DNA of 34,449 nt from Acetobacteraceae bacterium (lineage in GTDB: Bacteria > Pseudomonadota > Alphaproteobacteria > Acetobacterales > Acetobacteraceae): the NCBI GenBank assembly GCA_027451405.1, contig DAIDJM010000037.1, positions 1 through 34,449 of the forward strand, in the 5' to 3' direction. The position numbers were made by a program, and so were the translations under genes. Within the stretch, counting starts at the first letter, position 1, and each line of letters starts with the position of its first letter. The notes beneath the pieces were generated by a model that saw only the letters and a list, made by a program, of their open reading frames with translations, made no database searches and was not told where the DNA came from. Positions 1-7,821 of this stretch are shown piece after piece.

Positions 1-811
1 GGCCGGGCGGCGGCGGGCCGGGCGGGCGCGCGGGGAGCGGGCTGCCGGTCAGGTCGGCGCCGGTCGCGTCGAGCAGGCGGAGGCGGGTGGTGGGCACGCG
101 GCGGAGGCGGAAGGCGCGCGGGCGGGCGAGCGGGGTGGCGCCGGTCGAGGCGGCGGAGAGGTCGGTGGCGGTGAGGCGGGCGAGGGTGGTGCCGTCGAGG
201 GTGGTGAGGCGGAGCTCGGGGTCGCGGTCGGGGTCGGCCGGGTGCCAGGCCCAGCCGGTGAGGCCGGCGCCGGTGCGGCGGACGAAGCCTTGGGCGCGGT
301 TCAGGACGGCGGGATCCAGCGGGCCACCGAGCAGCCGCCGGCACGCGCGCTCGGTCAGACGGTCGGGTGGCAGGCTCGATTCGAGCGAGCCGGTGGTGGC
401 GAGCACGATCCAGTCGACGCCGAGGCGAGGGGCGAGGCGGCGGGTCAGCGCGAGCGTGGTGGCGTCGGCGGCGTAGTTGGCGAGCAGCGTGGCCAGCGCG
501 TCGCGGGCGGTGTCGAAATCGCCGGTCTCGGCGGCGGCGAGCGCGGTGCCGGTCCAGGCTTCGCGGCCGCCATGCTCGCGGGCGAGGGGGGCGAACAGGG
601 CGAGCGCGGCTTGGGCGTCGGCGCAGCGCAGGCGGCAGAGGGCGAGGGCGAGGGCGATATTGCCGTCGGCGGGGGCGAGGCGGTGGGCGCGTTCGAGCCA
701 GGGCCGGGCGCGGGCGGGATCGGGCTCGGCCTCGGCGCGCGTCCAGGCCGCGCGGGCGAGTCGTTCGGTGCGGCGGGTGCGTTCGGCCTCGAGCCGGTCG
801 CGCGCGGTCAC
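1..811 (-). CDS. TPR / beta-sandwich protein of a type I secretion operon, partial (C-terminus beyond left edge)
   Basis: The frame stays open from a GTG at 811 to the window edge (270 codons, no stop), so the protein is incomplete. The GTG overlaps the TGA of the upstream Sel1 gene in a GTGA junction, which implies translational coupling as the last visible gene of the secretion operon. About residues 1-130 are Ala/Leu/Arg-rich helical hairpins with TPR-like spacing (for example ARPWLERAHRLAPADGNIAL). About residues 175-260 read as a beta-sandwich with the pattern GWAWHPADP, then DGTTLARL, then a closing GSPLP. From memory, that sandwich commonly precedes a family-2 glycosyltransferase domain in Acetobacteraceae proteins; that such a domain follows here is inference. 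The function is unknown. The frame lacks an ATG-initiated ORF and is easily missed. Confidence 0.72.
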   Translation of the reverse strand, partial: MTARDRLEAERTRRTERLARAAWTRAEAEPDPARARPWLERAHRLAPADGNIALALALCRLRCADAQAALALFAPLAREHGGREAWTGTALAAAETGDFDTARDALATLLANYAADATTLALTRRLAPRLGVDWIVLATTGSLESSLPPDRLTERACRRLLGGPLDPAVLNRAQGFVRRTGAGLTGWAWHPADPDRDPELRLTTLDGTTLARLTATDLSAASTGATPLARPRAFRLRRVPTTRLRLLDATGADLTGSPLPARPPGPPPPG

Positions 812-2550
812 GCGGCCTGGCTGGCATCCAGGCGGGCGAGATCCTCGGCCGCTTCGGCGAGGCCCTGGTCGCGGGCGCGCTCGAGCCAGATCCGGCTTTC
901 CGCGAGATCGGGCTCTCCGCCGAGGCCGCGGGCCAGGAAGCGGCCGAGCATCATCTGGGCGTAAGGGTGGTTCTTTTCGGCGGCTTCGCGGTACCAGCGC
1001 CTGGCTTCGACGCGATCCTCGGCGACCTCGTGACCGCCGCCGAGCATGGCGCCGGCCGCGAACATGGCCCCGGGATGGCCGGTGGCGGCCGCCTCACGGA
1101 AGAGGGTGAGCGCCTCCTCGTGGTTTTTCGGGCCGCCGGTGCCGGCCAGCAGGAGTTCGGCGAGCGAGACCTTGGCGTCGATCATGCCGCTTTCGGCGGC
1201 CCGCGCGATCCAGGTGCGGGCTTCGGCAGGGTCGGGCTCGAGGCCGCGGCCTTCAAGCATCATGCGGCCATACCAGTAGCGGGCATTGGCGATGCCGTCG
1301 GCGGCGCGGCGGAGCCAGAGGACGGCGCGGCGGTCGTCGCGCTCGATGCCGAGGCCCTCGGCAAGGCAGACGCCGAGATTGTAGGCGGCGATGAGGTCGC
1401 CGTTGCCGGCGGCGCGCTCGAACCATTCCCGGGTGCGGCGGCGCTCCGCCTCGCTGCCGCCGTGGGTGAGGAGCAGGTTGGCGAGGTCGGCCTGGGCCTT
1501 GGGGTCGCCCCCTTCGGCGGCGCGGCGGAACCATTGCTGGGCGAGTTCGAGGTCGCGCGACACGCCGGTGCCGGCCAGGTGCATGAGGCCGAGCGCGCGG
1601 GCGGCGGCGAGGTGGCCGGCTTCCGCCGCGCGGGTGTACCAGAGGGCGGCTTCGGCATAGTTGGGCGGCAGGTCGCCGGGGGCGGCATAGAGGTCGCCGA
1701 CCAGGGCGGCGGCTTCGCGGTCGCCGGCATTGGCGGCGCGGCGCAGCCAGCTTTCGCCTTCCACGGGGTTTTTGGGGGCGCCGCGGCCTTCGAGCAGGGC
1801 GAGGCCGAGCCGGGCCTGGCCGGCGCGCACGCCTTTCTCGGCGGCGCGGCGGTAGAATGCGAGGGCGCGGGTATCGTCCCGGGGGACGCCGGCGCCGCGC
1901 TCATGCATGACCCCGAGCAGGTAGGTCGCGGTCGGCAGGTCGGCCTCGGCGGCCTGGGTGAGCGCGGCGGCGGCCTCTTCATGGGACGCGTAGTCGGTGG
2001 CGGTGCGGAGCCGGGCGAGGCCAAGGCCGAGATGGCCCTGGGCGCAGCCGGCCTCGGCGGAGCGCTGATACCAGCGATCGGCTTCGGTGAGGTCCTGGAT
2101 GTCGGCGGGGCCGGAGGTGAGGATGTAGCCGAGCAGGGCCTGGGCCTCGGACGAGCCGGCCTCTGCCGCGCGGCGGGCCCATTTCAGCGCGCTCGGGAAA
2201 TCGGGCGCTTCGGTGACCGGCGCGGCGCTGGTGGCGAAGAGCGCGCCTCCCGTGGGGGTGCTCCGGCCGGTGAGACCGTAGAGATAGAGAGTCGCGAGCA
2301 GGGTTTGCGCTTCGAGCCACCCGGCTTCGGCGGCGCGCTCCACCCAGAGCGTACCGTCGCGGCGGCTGGCGGGAACGCCGGTGCCGCGCAGATAGGCGCG
2401 GCCGACCAGATACTGTCCTTCCGGCAGTCCGGCCTGGGCGGCGCGGCTGAGAAGCGCGAAGGCGCGGGCGTAGTCTTGCGAGGCATCGAGCCGCTTGCCG
2501 CGATCGAGGGCGGCTTGGGGGGAGAGGACGCGATCGAACAGGGATTTCAT
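808..2550 (-). CDS. Sel1-repeat (TPR-like) protein
   Basis: 580 residues built almost entirely of about 14-15 Sel1-like repeats of roughly 36 residues, each carrying the signature AAEAG followed by an Ala/Leu-rich helix and a GxGV turn (for example YLRGTGVPASRRD, MHERGAGVPRDD, LMHLAGTGVSRD). Sel1 proteins are alpha-solenoid scaffolds for protein-protein contacts. No signal peptide is visible, so it is probably cytoplasmic. The ATG at 2550 was chosen because the upstream extension (to 2691) overlaps the HlyD gene by nearly 100 nt and is low-complexity Pro-rich sequence. It lies 46 nt after the HlyD adaptor gene and overlaps the next gene by 4 nt, so it is part of the operon. An adaptor role for the exporter or its substrate is inference. 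Confidence 0.9.
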   Translation of the reverse strand: MKSLFDRVLSPQAALDRGKRLDASQDYARAFALLSRAAQAGLPEGQYLVGRAYLRGTGVPASRRDGTLWVERAAEAGWLEAQTLLATLYLYGLTGRSTPTGGALFATSAAPVTEAPDFPSALKWARRAAEAGSSEAQALLGYILTSGPADIQDLTEADRWYQRSAEAGCAQGHLGLGLARLRTATDYASHEEAAAALTQAAEADLPTATYLLGVMHERGAGVPRDDTRALAFYRRAAEKGVRAGQARLGLALLEGRGAPKNPVEGESWLRRAANAGDREAAALVGDLYAAPGDLPPNYAEAALWYTRAAEAGHLAAARALGLMHLAGTGVSRDLELAQQWFRRAAEGGDPKAQADLANLLLTHGGSEAERRRTREWFERAAGNGDLIAAYNLGVCLAEGLGIERDDRRAVLWLRRAADGIANARYWYGRMMLEGRGLEPDPAEARTWIARAAESGMIDAKVSLAELLLAGTGGPKNHEEALTLFREAAATGHPGAMFAAGAMLGGGHEVAEDRVEARRWYREAAEKNHPYAQMMLGRFLARGLGGEPDLAESRIWLERARDQGLAEAAEDLARLDASQAA

Positions 2551-2596
2551 GCGAGGGTTGGGGCCCGGCGAAGGCTCGTCCGGGCCCGCTTCCGGA

Positions 2597-4057
2597 TCAG
2601 GTGGGTTCGCGCATGCCTTCGTAGAAGGTGGGGAGATACCTTTCCACGAGATAGCTGATGATGTTGCGCGAGCCGGCCACAATGGCGACATCGATCGGCA
2701 TGCCGGGCATCAGGTGGAAATCGTGTGGCACGCGCTTCAAGTCCAGCCGGTCCACCGTGATGCGGACATCGTAGAAATAGGCGGAATTTGGGGACGTGCC
2801 GGTGAAGACCGTGTTGCCCATGGTGCCGGCGCTCATGCCCGGTTGGCCGGAGGTGGCGTTGGTGGGAAAGCTGTCGGCGCTGATCAGGCGGACGGTGCCT
2901 TCGGCCTCGCCGAACTCGAGGAACGGGAAGGTCTCGAAACGGACCACGGCGGGCTGCCCGACCTCGACAAAGCCGGACTGGTCGCCGGTGACCTGCACAT
3001 CGGCTTCGAGCGGCGCGTTGACGGGCACCAGCGTGAAGAACGTCTGACCGCTCTGCATGACCGAGCCGGGCGATACCGGCGCGATCGAGAGCACGATGGA
3101 ATCTTCTTGCGCGCGCAGATCGATCAGCTTGTAGTTCAGCGCGGCATGTTCGAGCTGGTCGCGCGCCGAGGCGAGCTGCACCGAATCGTCGGTGATGTTT
3201 TGGGAAACATCGGCGAACCATTGCTGGTTATAATTGTCGAGCTGCCCCTGCAGCGAGGCGATCGTCTGCTTGGCGTTGTTGGCCTGCTGGATGTTGAACA
3301 GCACCTGACGCTCGGCCTCGAGGCGGGTGCTCTGGGCCGATAGTGTGTCGAGCCGGCTGCCCACCGCGTCGCGTTCTTCGAGTTCGCGGATCTTTTCGAC
3401 GTCGAGCGCGACACCGGTTTCCTTGGCATATTGCCGGATATTGGCCTCGGCCTGGGCGAGCAGGGCGCGCTCGGCATCGACCTGACCCTTGTAGTAGCGC
3501 AGCTCCGCTTCGCGGGCGGCGGCGCGCTGCGCGTAGATGCCCTCCTGCACGAGGGCCCCCGCGGTCAGCAGCCGCGGTTTGTAGGGATATTGATGGAGTT
3601 CGGCGGTCAGCCGGTCGATTTCCGTCTGATATCGGTCGACCGTGTCCTGGGCGGCCTTGTTGTCGGCGGCGGCGAAGGTTGGGTCGAGCTGCGCCAGCAA
3701 CTGGCCCCTGCGCACGATGTCGCCCTCGGAAACCGCGATCGTCTTGACGATCCCGGCATTGAGCGGCGCCACCACGGTCTCCTGTGTCAAGGAGACGATC
3801 TTGCCCGTTGCCTGCACTTCACGATCGAGCGTCAGAATGAAAAACAGCGCCACGATCGCCAGCACCATGGTGCCGATCACCCACACCGTGCCGCTGGCGA
3901 GCTTCATGGCCGGCCGGGCGGTGATCGCCTCGCTCGGCGAGAAGAACTCGAGGACCTCGAGCGGCGCATCGCTGGATGGGCCGCGCAACCGGGTCAGTAG
4001 CCCTGGCCGCGATGTTTCGGTGGGCCGCGACGGGGTCGGGGTCGTCGTGATCGACAT
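2597..4057 (-). CDS. HlyD-family periplasmic adaptor of a type I secretion system
   Basis: 486 residues, the usual size for HlyD/PrtE adaptors. Residues about 60-85 form the single inner-membrane anchor (VWVIGTMVLAIVALFFIL). Next comes the lipoyl-like half motif (GKIVSLTQETVVAPLNAGIV), a long coiled-coil hairpin (about 130-300, rich in Glu/Gln/Arg/Leu), and the returning lipoyl half and beta-barrel (about 310-430, including the APVSPGSVMQSGQ region and the QPAVVRFETFPF strand). The family bridges an inner-membrane ABC exporter to a TolC-type outer-membrane channel. It starts 4 nt after the ABC transporter gene, so the two are co-transcribed and surely work together. No TolC-like gene is in the window, so the channel must be encoded elsewhere. 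Confidence 0.95.
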   Translation of the reverse strand: MSITTTPTPSRPTETSRPGLLTRLRGPSSDAPLEVLEFFSPSEAITARPAMKLASGTVWVIGTMVLAIVALFFILTLDREVQATGKIVSLTQETVVAPLNAGIVKTIAVSEGDIVRRGQLLAQLDPTFAAADNKAAQDTVDRYQTEIDRLTAELHQYPYKPRLLTAGALVQEGIYAQRAAAREAELRYYKGQVDAERALLAQAEANIRQYAKETGVALDVEKIRELEERDAVGSRLDTLSAQSTRLEAERQVLFNIQQANNAKQTIASLQGQLDNYNQQWFADVSQNITDDSVQLASARDQLEHAALNYKLIDLRAQEDSIVLSIAPVSPGSVMQSGQTFFTLVPVNAPLEADVQVTGDQSGFVEVGQPAVVRFETFPFLEFGEAEGTVRLISADSFPTNATSGQPGMSAGTMGNTVFTGTSPNSAYFYDVRITVDRLDLKRVPHDFHLMPGMPIDVAIVAGSRNIISYLVERYLPTFYEGMREPT

Positions 4058-4061
4058 CGGA

Positions 4062-6326
4062 CTATTCTCCCTGCGTCAGCGCCGGGGTCGCGGCTTGCGC
4101 GGCGGCGATGTGCCGGTTCTGCTGGTTCCAGAGCGTGCGGTAGATCGCGCAGCGTTCGAGCAGAACTTGGTGCGGCGCCATATCGACCAGCTGACCACGC
4201 TCCATGACCATGATCAGGTCGCAATTCACCAGACTCGAGAGACGGTGCGAGACGATGACCATGGTGCGGCCCTTGCCGATCCGCACCAGGTTGGCATTGA
4301 CCAGCGCTTCCGACTCCGGATCGAGCGCGCTGGTCGCTTCATCGAGGATCATGATGCGCGGGTTGGTGACCAGCGCGCGGGCGATCGCCAGCCTCTGGCG
4401 TTGGCCGCCCGAAATGTTGGTCGAGCCTTCCTCGATCCAGGTTTCGTAGCCTTGCGGCATGCGCTCGATGAACTCCTCGGCACCCGCCAGCCGGGCGGCG
4501 CGCACGGCGTCCTCGGTGGTGAGGCCGGGTCGGCCCGAGGTGATGTTGTCACGCACCGTGCCGCGGAACAGGAAATTATCCTGCAGCACGATGCCGAGGC
4601 TGCGGCGCAGATGGGCGAGATTGATCTCGCGCATCTCGACCCCGTCGATCTTCACGGCACCGGTATATTCGCGGCTGATGCCCTGCAGCAGCCGCGTGAT
4701 GGTCGATTTGCCGGATCCCGATCGGCCGACCAGGCCGACCATCGAGCCAGGCGGGATCGAGACGCTGACGCGGTTCAGCGCCGGGCGCTGGCCGAGCGGG
4801 TAGGTGAAGGTGACGTCGTCGAACTCGATGCGGCCCTCGAATTGCGGGCGCACGCCGTCCGTGACGGAGCGGACCTCGGGGGCGTTGTTGAGCACCTTGG
4901 CGATCTGGCCGATCGCGGTCCGCACTTCGTGGAAATCCTGCAGCAGCTTGGCGAACCCGACCAGCGGGGTGGCCACCCGGCCGGACAGCAGCATGAAGGC
5001 GAGCAGCGCGCCGCGATCGACGCTGGTGTCGCCGGCAACCGCGAGATAGGCGCCGAGCAGGATGCAGCCTCGGCTCATGAAGATTTGCAGCGGATCGACC
5101 AGCGTCTGCGGCCAGTTCGAGAGCCGCCCGACTGCCAGCCGCCAATTGACCGCGTCGGCCACGCGCTCGTCCCACACGCCGCGCTGCTGGGGCTCTAGGG
5201 CCAGCGTCTTGACCGTGCGGATGCCGTTCACGGTCTCGGTCAGCACCGCGGCCTTTTGGTGTTCGGCACGAATCATCTGGCCGACGAGCTGGGAGACCGG
5301 ACGCAGGAAGACCATGATGATCAGCGTGATGACGCCCGCGACGGCGATCGACACGGCCGCCAGCGTCGGCTCGATGTAGAAAATCACGGGCAGGATCACG
5401 ATCAGGGTGAACCCGTCGAGAAACGTGTCGAGCAGCTTGCCGGTGATGAACTCGCGGATGCGGAACACTTCGCGCATCCGGCTGATCGTCTCGCCGGCCT
5501 GGCTACGCTCGAAGAAATCGAGCGGCAGCGAAAGCAGCCGGCTGAATATGTGCAGATTGAGCCGGGTATCGACCCGCGCCCCGATCACCAGCACAAGCTC
5601 GCGTCGCGCCCAGCTCAGCACCGTTTCATAGAAGATGAAGGTGACGAGAATGACCACGAGCATGTACAGCGTATTGAGGCTGTTGAATTCCAGCACGCGG
5701 TCGAGCGTGCCCATAATAATGAAGGGCGGCACGAGCTGCAGCATCGAGATGACGATGGAGGCGTAGCTGATCTGCCGGAGCAGCTGCTTTTCCTTGAACA
5801 CCACCCCCATGATCCAGCCGAGCGTGAAGGGCGCCTCGCCCTCGCCCTGGCCGGTGGCGCGGCGCAGCATCAGCACTTCGCCGGACCAGGCTTCCTCAAG
5901 GCGGAGGCGATCGACTGCGACCGGCGGCTCCGCGTCGCTCGCGGTCGGGCTTTTCAGCCACACCACGTCGCGGCCGGGATCGGCGCCGACCACCACGCCC
6001 GCCGTGCCGTCGCGCAGCAGCAGCACGACCGGAGTCGTTTCGCGGAAACGGAACAGGTTGCGCCAGGCGAGACGCAGGGCCTTCGCCTGCAGACCCTGGC
6101 CGCGCAGCCAGCTCACGAGCGCCGCGGCCGAGGGGTAGGCCTCGCCCACCGCGCCGCGATAGAGATTCATGTCGAGGTCGATGCCGTAGAACCGCGCCGC
6201 CATCAGAACGGCGCGCAGCCGCAGCTCGGTCGGGGTCAGCGTCTCGGTCTCCGGCGCTTCGACCGGGAGCGTCGACTCGGGAACGCCGCCGGGTGCGGGG
6301 GGCGATGGCTGCACACTGTCCTCCAA
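4062..6326 (-). CDS. Type I secretion ABC transporter with C39-like (catalytically inactive) domain
   Basis: 754 residues. Residues about 30-150 are a C39-peptidase-like domain. The place where active C39 peptidases have their catalytic Cys reads AVLMAARFYGID, with no cysteine, so this is the C39-like type of RTX/HlyB exporters that bind rather than cut the substrate. About 165-460 is a six-helix ABC exporter membrane domain. The ATPase follows, with Walker A GLVGRSGSGKST (about 530), signature NISGGQRQRLAIARAL (about 637), Walker B RIMILDEATSALD (about 660) and the switch His in VIVSHRLSS. It is first in the minus-strand operon, 4 nt before the HlyD gene. The probable substrate is a large C-terminal-signal protein, not visible here. 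Whether the family is HlyB-like or LapB/PrtD-like cannot be settled by eye. Confidence 0.95.
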   Translation of the reverse strand: MEDSVQPSPPAPGGVPESTLPVEAPETETLTPTELRLRAVLMAARFYGIDLDMNLYRGAVGEAYPSAAALVSWLRGQGLQAKALRLAWRNLFRFRETTPVVLLLRDGTAGVVVGADPGRDVVWLKSPTASDAEPPVAVDRLRLEEAWSGEVLMLRRATGQGEGEAPFTLGWIMGVVFKEKQLLRQISYASIVISMLQLVPPFIIMGTLDRVLEFNSLNTLYMLVVILVTFIFYETVLSWARRELVLVIGARVDTRLNLHIFSRLLSLPLDFFERSQAGETISRMREVFRIREFITGKLLDTFLDGFTLIVILPVIFYIEPTLAAVSIAVAGVITLIIMVFLRPVSQLVGQMIRAEHQKAAVLTETVNGIRTVKTLALEPQQRGVWDERVADAVNWRLAVGRLSNWPQTLVDPLQIFMSRGCILLGAYLAVAGDTSVDRGALLAFMLLSGRVATPLVGFAKLLQDFHEVRTAIGQIAKVLNNAPEVRSVTDGVRPQFEGRIEFDDVTFTYPLGQRPALNRVSVSIPPGSMVGLVGRSGSGKSTITRLLQGISREYTGAVKIDGVEMREINLAHLRRSLGIVLQDNFLFRGTVRDNITSGRPGLTTEDAVRAARLAGAEEFIERMPQGYETWIEEGSTNISGGQRQRLAIARALVTNPRIMILDEATSALDPESEALVNANLVRIGKGRTMVIVSHRLSSLVNCDLIMVMERGQLVDMAPHQVLLERCAIYRTLWNQQNRHIAAAQAATPALTQGE

Positions 6327-6517
6327 TCGGCTCGGCCCGGCGCCGCGCGCAGCGGCGCGCCTCAGGGGCTCCGGCGCCCGCCTCTAGCATGAAAAACCTT
6401 CCAGGGGATAAAAAACTGGCGGACAGCCGGGCCTGTTCCGTAGCCGGACCGAACCCGCTACCGCACGGATCCGGGTGTAGCCTACCCCTCCGACCCAAAG
6501 CCGAGGTGACCCGATCC

Positions 6518-7033
6518 ATGCCGGTTGTGACCGCCGAGCCCCGCCATCTGCCGGAGATCCAGGCGATCTACGCCCACCATGTGCTCCATGGGACCGGAAC
6601 CTTCGAGGAGGTGCCGCCCAGCCTCGAGGCGATCGAGGCGCGCTTCCGGGCCGGCACCGAGGCCGGCTACGACTGGCTGGTCGCTGAGGATGCGAGCGGC
6701 GTGCTCGGCTTTTGCTATGCCGGGCCGTTCCGGGCGCGCAGCGCCTACCGCCACACCGCCGAGGACAGCGTCTATGTGCGCGACGACGTCCGCGGGCAGG
6801 GCGTCGGGCGGGCGCTGCTTGCCGAGCTGATCGCCCGCAGCGAGCGGCGCGGCATCCGCCGCATGCTGGCGCTGATCGGCGACTCGGAGAATGCCGGCTC
6901 GATCGGCATGCACGCCTCGCTCGGATTCGCCCATGCCGGCGTGCTGCGCGCCTGCGGCTTCAAGTTCGGGCGCTGGCTCGACGTCGTGATCATGCAGCGC
7001 ACGCTCGGGCCGGAAACCCCGCCCGTGCCCTGA
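6518..7033 (+). CDS. GNAT N-acetyltransferase, phosphinothricin/methionine sulfoximine acetyltransferase-like
   Basis: 171 residues, the normal length of the Pat/Bar/MddA branch of GNAT enzymes, which acetylate phosphinothricin, methionine sulfoximine or related amino acid analogues with acetyl-CoA. Family features are the N-terminal block IQAIYAHHVLHGTGTFEEVPPS, the central block FRARSAYRHTAEDSVYV, the acetyl-CoA pyrophosphate loop VRGQGVGRALL, and the C-terminal SIGMHASLGFAHAGVL and GRWLDVVIMQR segments. The ATG at 6518 starts the domain exactly; the frame is open further upstream but without family sequence. It stands alone, divergent from the secretion operon. The true substrate is uncertain, since many family members act on housekeeping metabolites. 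Confidence 0.92.
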   Translation: MPVVTAEPRHLPEIQAIYAHHVLHGTGTFEEVPPSLEAIEARFRAGTEAGYDWLVAEDASGVLGFCYAGPFRARSAYRHTAEDSVYVRDDVRGQGVGRALLAELIARSERRGIRRMLALIGDSENAGSIGMHASLGFAHAGVLRACGFKFGRWLDVVIMQRTLGPETPPVP

Positions 7034-7204
7034 GTTGCGCGGGCCACAGCCGGCCGGTTCGGGTCTCATTACCAAAAATAAAGCTGACGAGGGGGTGGTT
7101 TCACCGCACCAGGGGGCTGGCGCGCGTCCGGCTTGCCCCGTAAGCCTTCCGCTTGCGGACGCGCTTTGCCGTTCCTCATCAGTAATCTTCCACACGGAGA
7201 CCCC

Positions 7205-7564
7205 ATGAAGCTCCCCACCCTGACCGCGGCTGTCGCCGCCGTCGCTCTTGCCGCGGCCCCCGCTCTCGCGCAGACCGCCGCGCCCGCTCCGGCCCCCGCG
7301 CCGGCCCCGGCCGCTCCCGAGGCCGCGGCTCCGGCTCCGGCCCCGTCGGCCGCGCCCGACACCGGCATGGCGGGCAGCATGAGCAGCGGCAGCAGCATGA
7401 GCAGCAAGAGCACCAAGAAGCACCACACGTCGCACCATCACGCGACGCACCACCACCACGCCAAGAAGAGCAGCAAGTCGTCCGAGAGCACGGCGGCTGC
7501 GCCTTCCGGCGACACCGGCACCGCCGCGCCGGCCGACACCAGCGCCGCGCCGAAGCACAAGTAA
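7205..7564 (+). CDS. Small secreted Ala/Pro- and His/Lys/Ser-rich protein (acid-shock-like)
   Basis: 119 residues. The start has a clear Shine-Dalgarno (GGAG, 5-9 nt upstream of ATG 7205) and a textbook signal peptide: KLPTLT, an Ala-rich core, then ALAQ with predicted cleavage after residue 22. The mature part is an Ala/Pro run (24-52), a Met/Ser/Gly patch (54-68), then a basic His-rich block at 71-92 containing KKHHTSHHHATHHHHAKK, and an Ala/Thr/Ser tail. It has no globular domain. Composition resembles periplasmic acid-shock (Asr-like) proteins of acid-tolerant bacteria, and the His/Met content could bind Cu, Ni or Zn. Both are inference from composition. A strong terminator follows at 7578-7627, so it is probably a single-gene unit. 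Confidence 0.82.
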   Translation: MKLPTLTAAVAAVALAAAPALAQTAAPAPAPAPAPAAPEAAAPAPAPSAAPDTGMAGSMSSGSSMSSKSTKKHHTSHHHATHHHHAKKSSKSSESTAAAPSGDTGTAAPADTSAAPKHK

Positions 7565-7577
7565 GCCGCGACTTCAC

Positions 7578-7627
7578 GGAAGCGACTTGGGGCCAGGGGG
7601 CACTGCCGCCTGGCCCGACGCGCTTCC
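7578..7627 (+). terminator. Two-tier hairpin terminator after the His-rich protein gene
   Basis: GGAAGCG (7578-7584) pairs with CGCTTCC (7621-7627), and inside that GGGCCAGG (7590-7597) pairs with CCTGGCCC (7609-7616). The 3' side runs into TTCTGTTT. It begins 13 nt after the stop codon, as expected for a Rho-independent terminator. Confidence 0.7.
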
Positions 7628-7677
7628 TTCTGTTTGCGCGATTGCGCCGCGCGCGCGTTCGCGGCATTTTCAGGCCC

Positions 7678-7783
7678 ATGGCCCACGCCATCCTCGCTCC
7701 GCTCTCGCCGCCGCGCCGTACCCCGGCCGCGCGCGCGCGACTTATCGGCCCCTGAGCGGACCGGCCTCTCCAGGCCGCCGGTC
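7678..7783 (+). promoter_or_regulatory. Possible leuA leader: 25-codon ORF ending at a GC-rich hairpin
   Basis: An ATG at 7678 opens a 25-codon ORF ending at TGA 7753-7755. Three bases later a hairpin begins: GACCGGCCT (7759-7767) pairs with AGG (7772-7774) plus CCGGTC (7778-7783), with a 3-nt bulge. This sits 39 nt before the leuA start. A short peptide ending at a hairpin is the layout of an amino acid attenuator. However, the peptide has only four Leu and two Ile, none in runs, and no T tract follows. Treat as a weak candidate. Confidence 0.2.
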
Positions 7784-7821
7784 AGGGGATGACCCGATCC
7801 ACGCGCGAGCCTGAGGAAGCC

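Noticed and set aside
367-2658. 763-codon plus-strand open frame opposite the Sel1 gene
   Set aside because: It is an antisense shadow: Gly/Ala/Arg-biased translation without domains, created by high GC and the codon use of the real Sel1 gene.
5880-6240. Active C39 bacteriocin peptidase in the ABC transporter
   Set aside because: The catalytic cysteine position reads AVLMAARF, so no cleavage of double-glycine leaders is expected.
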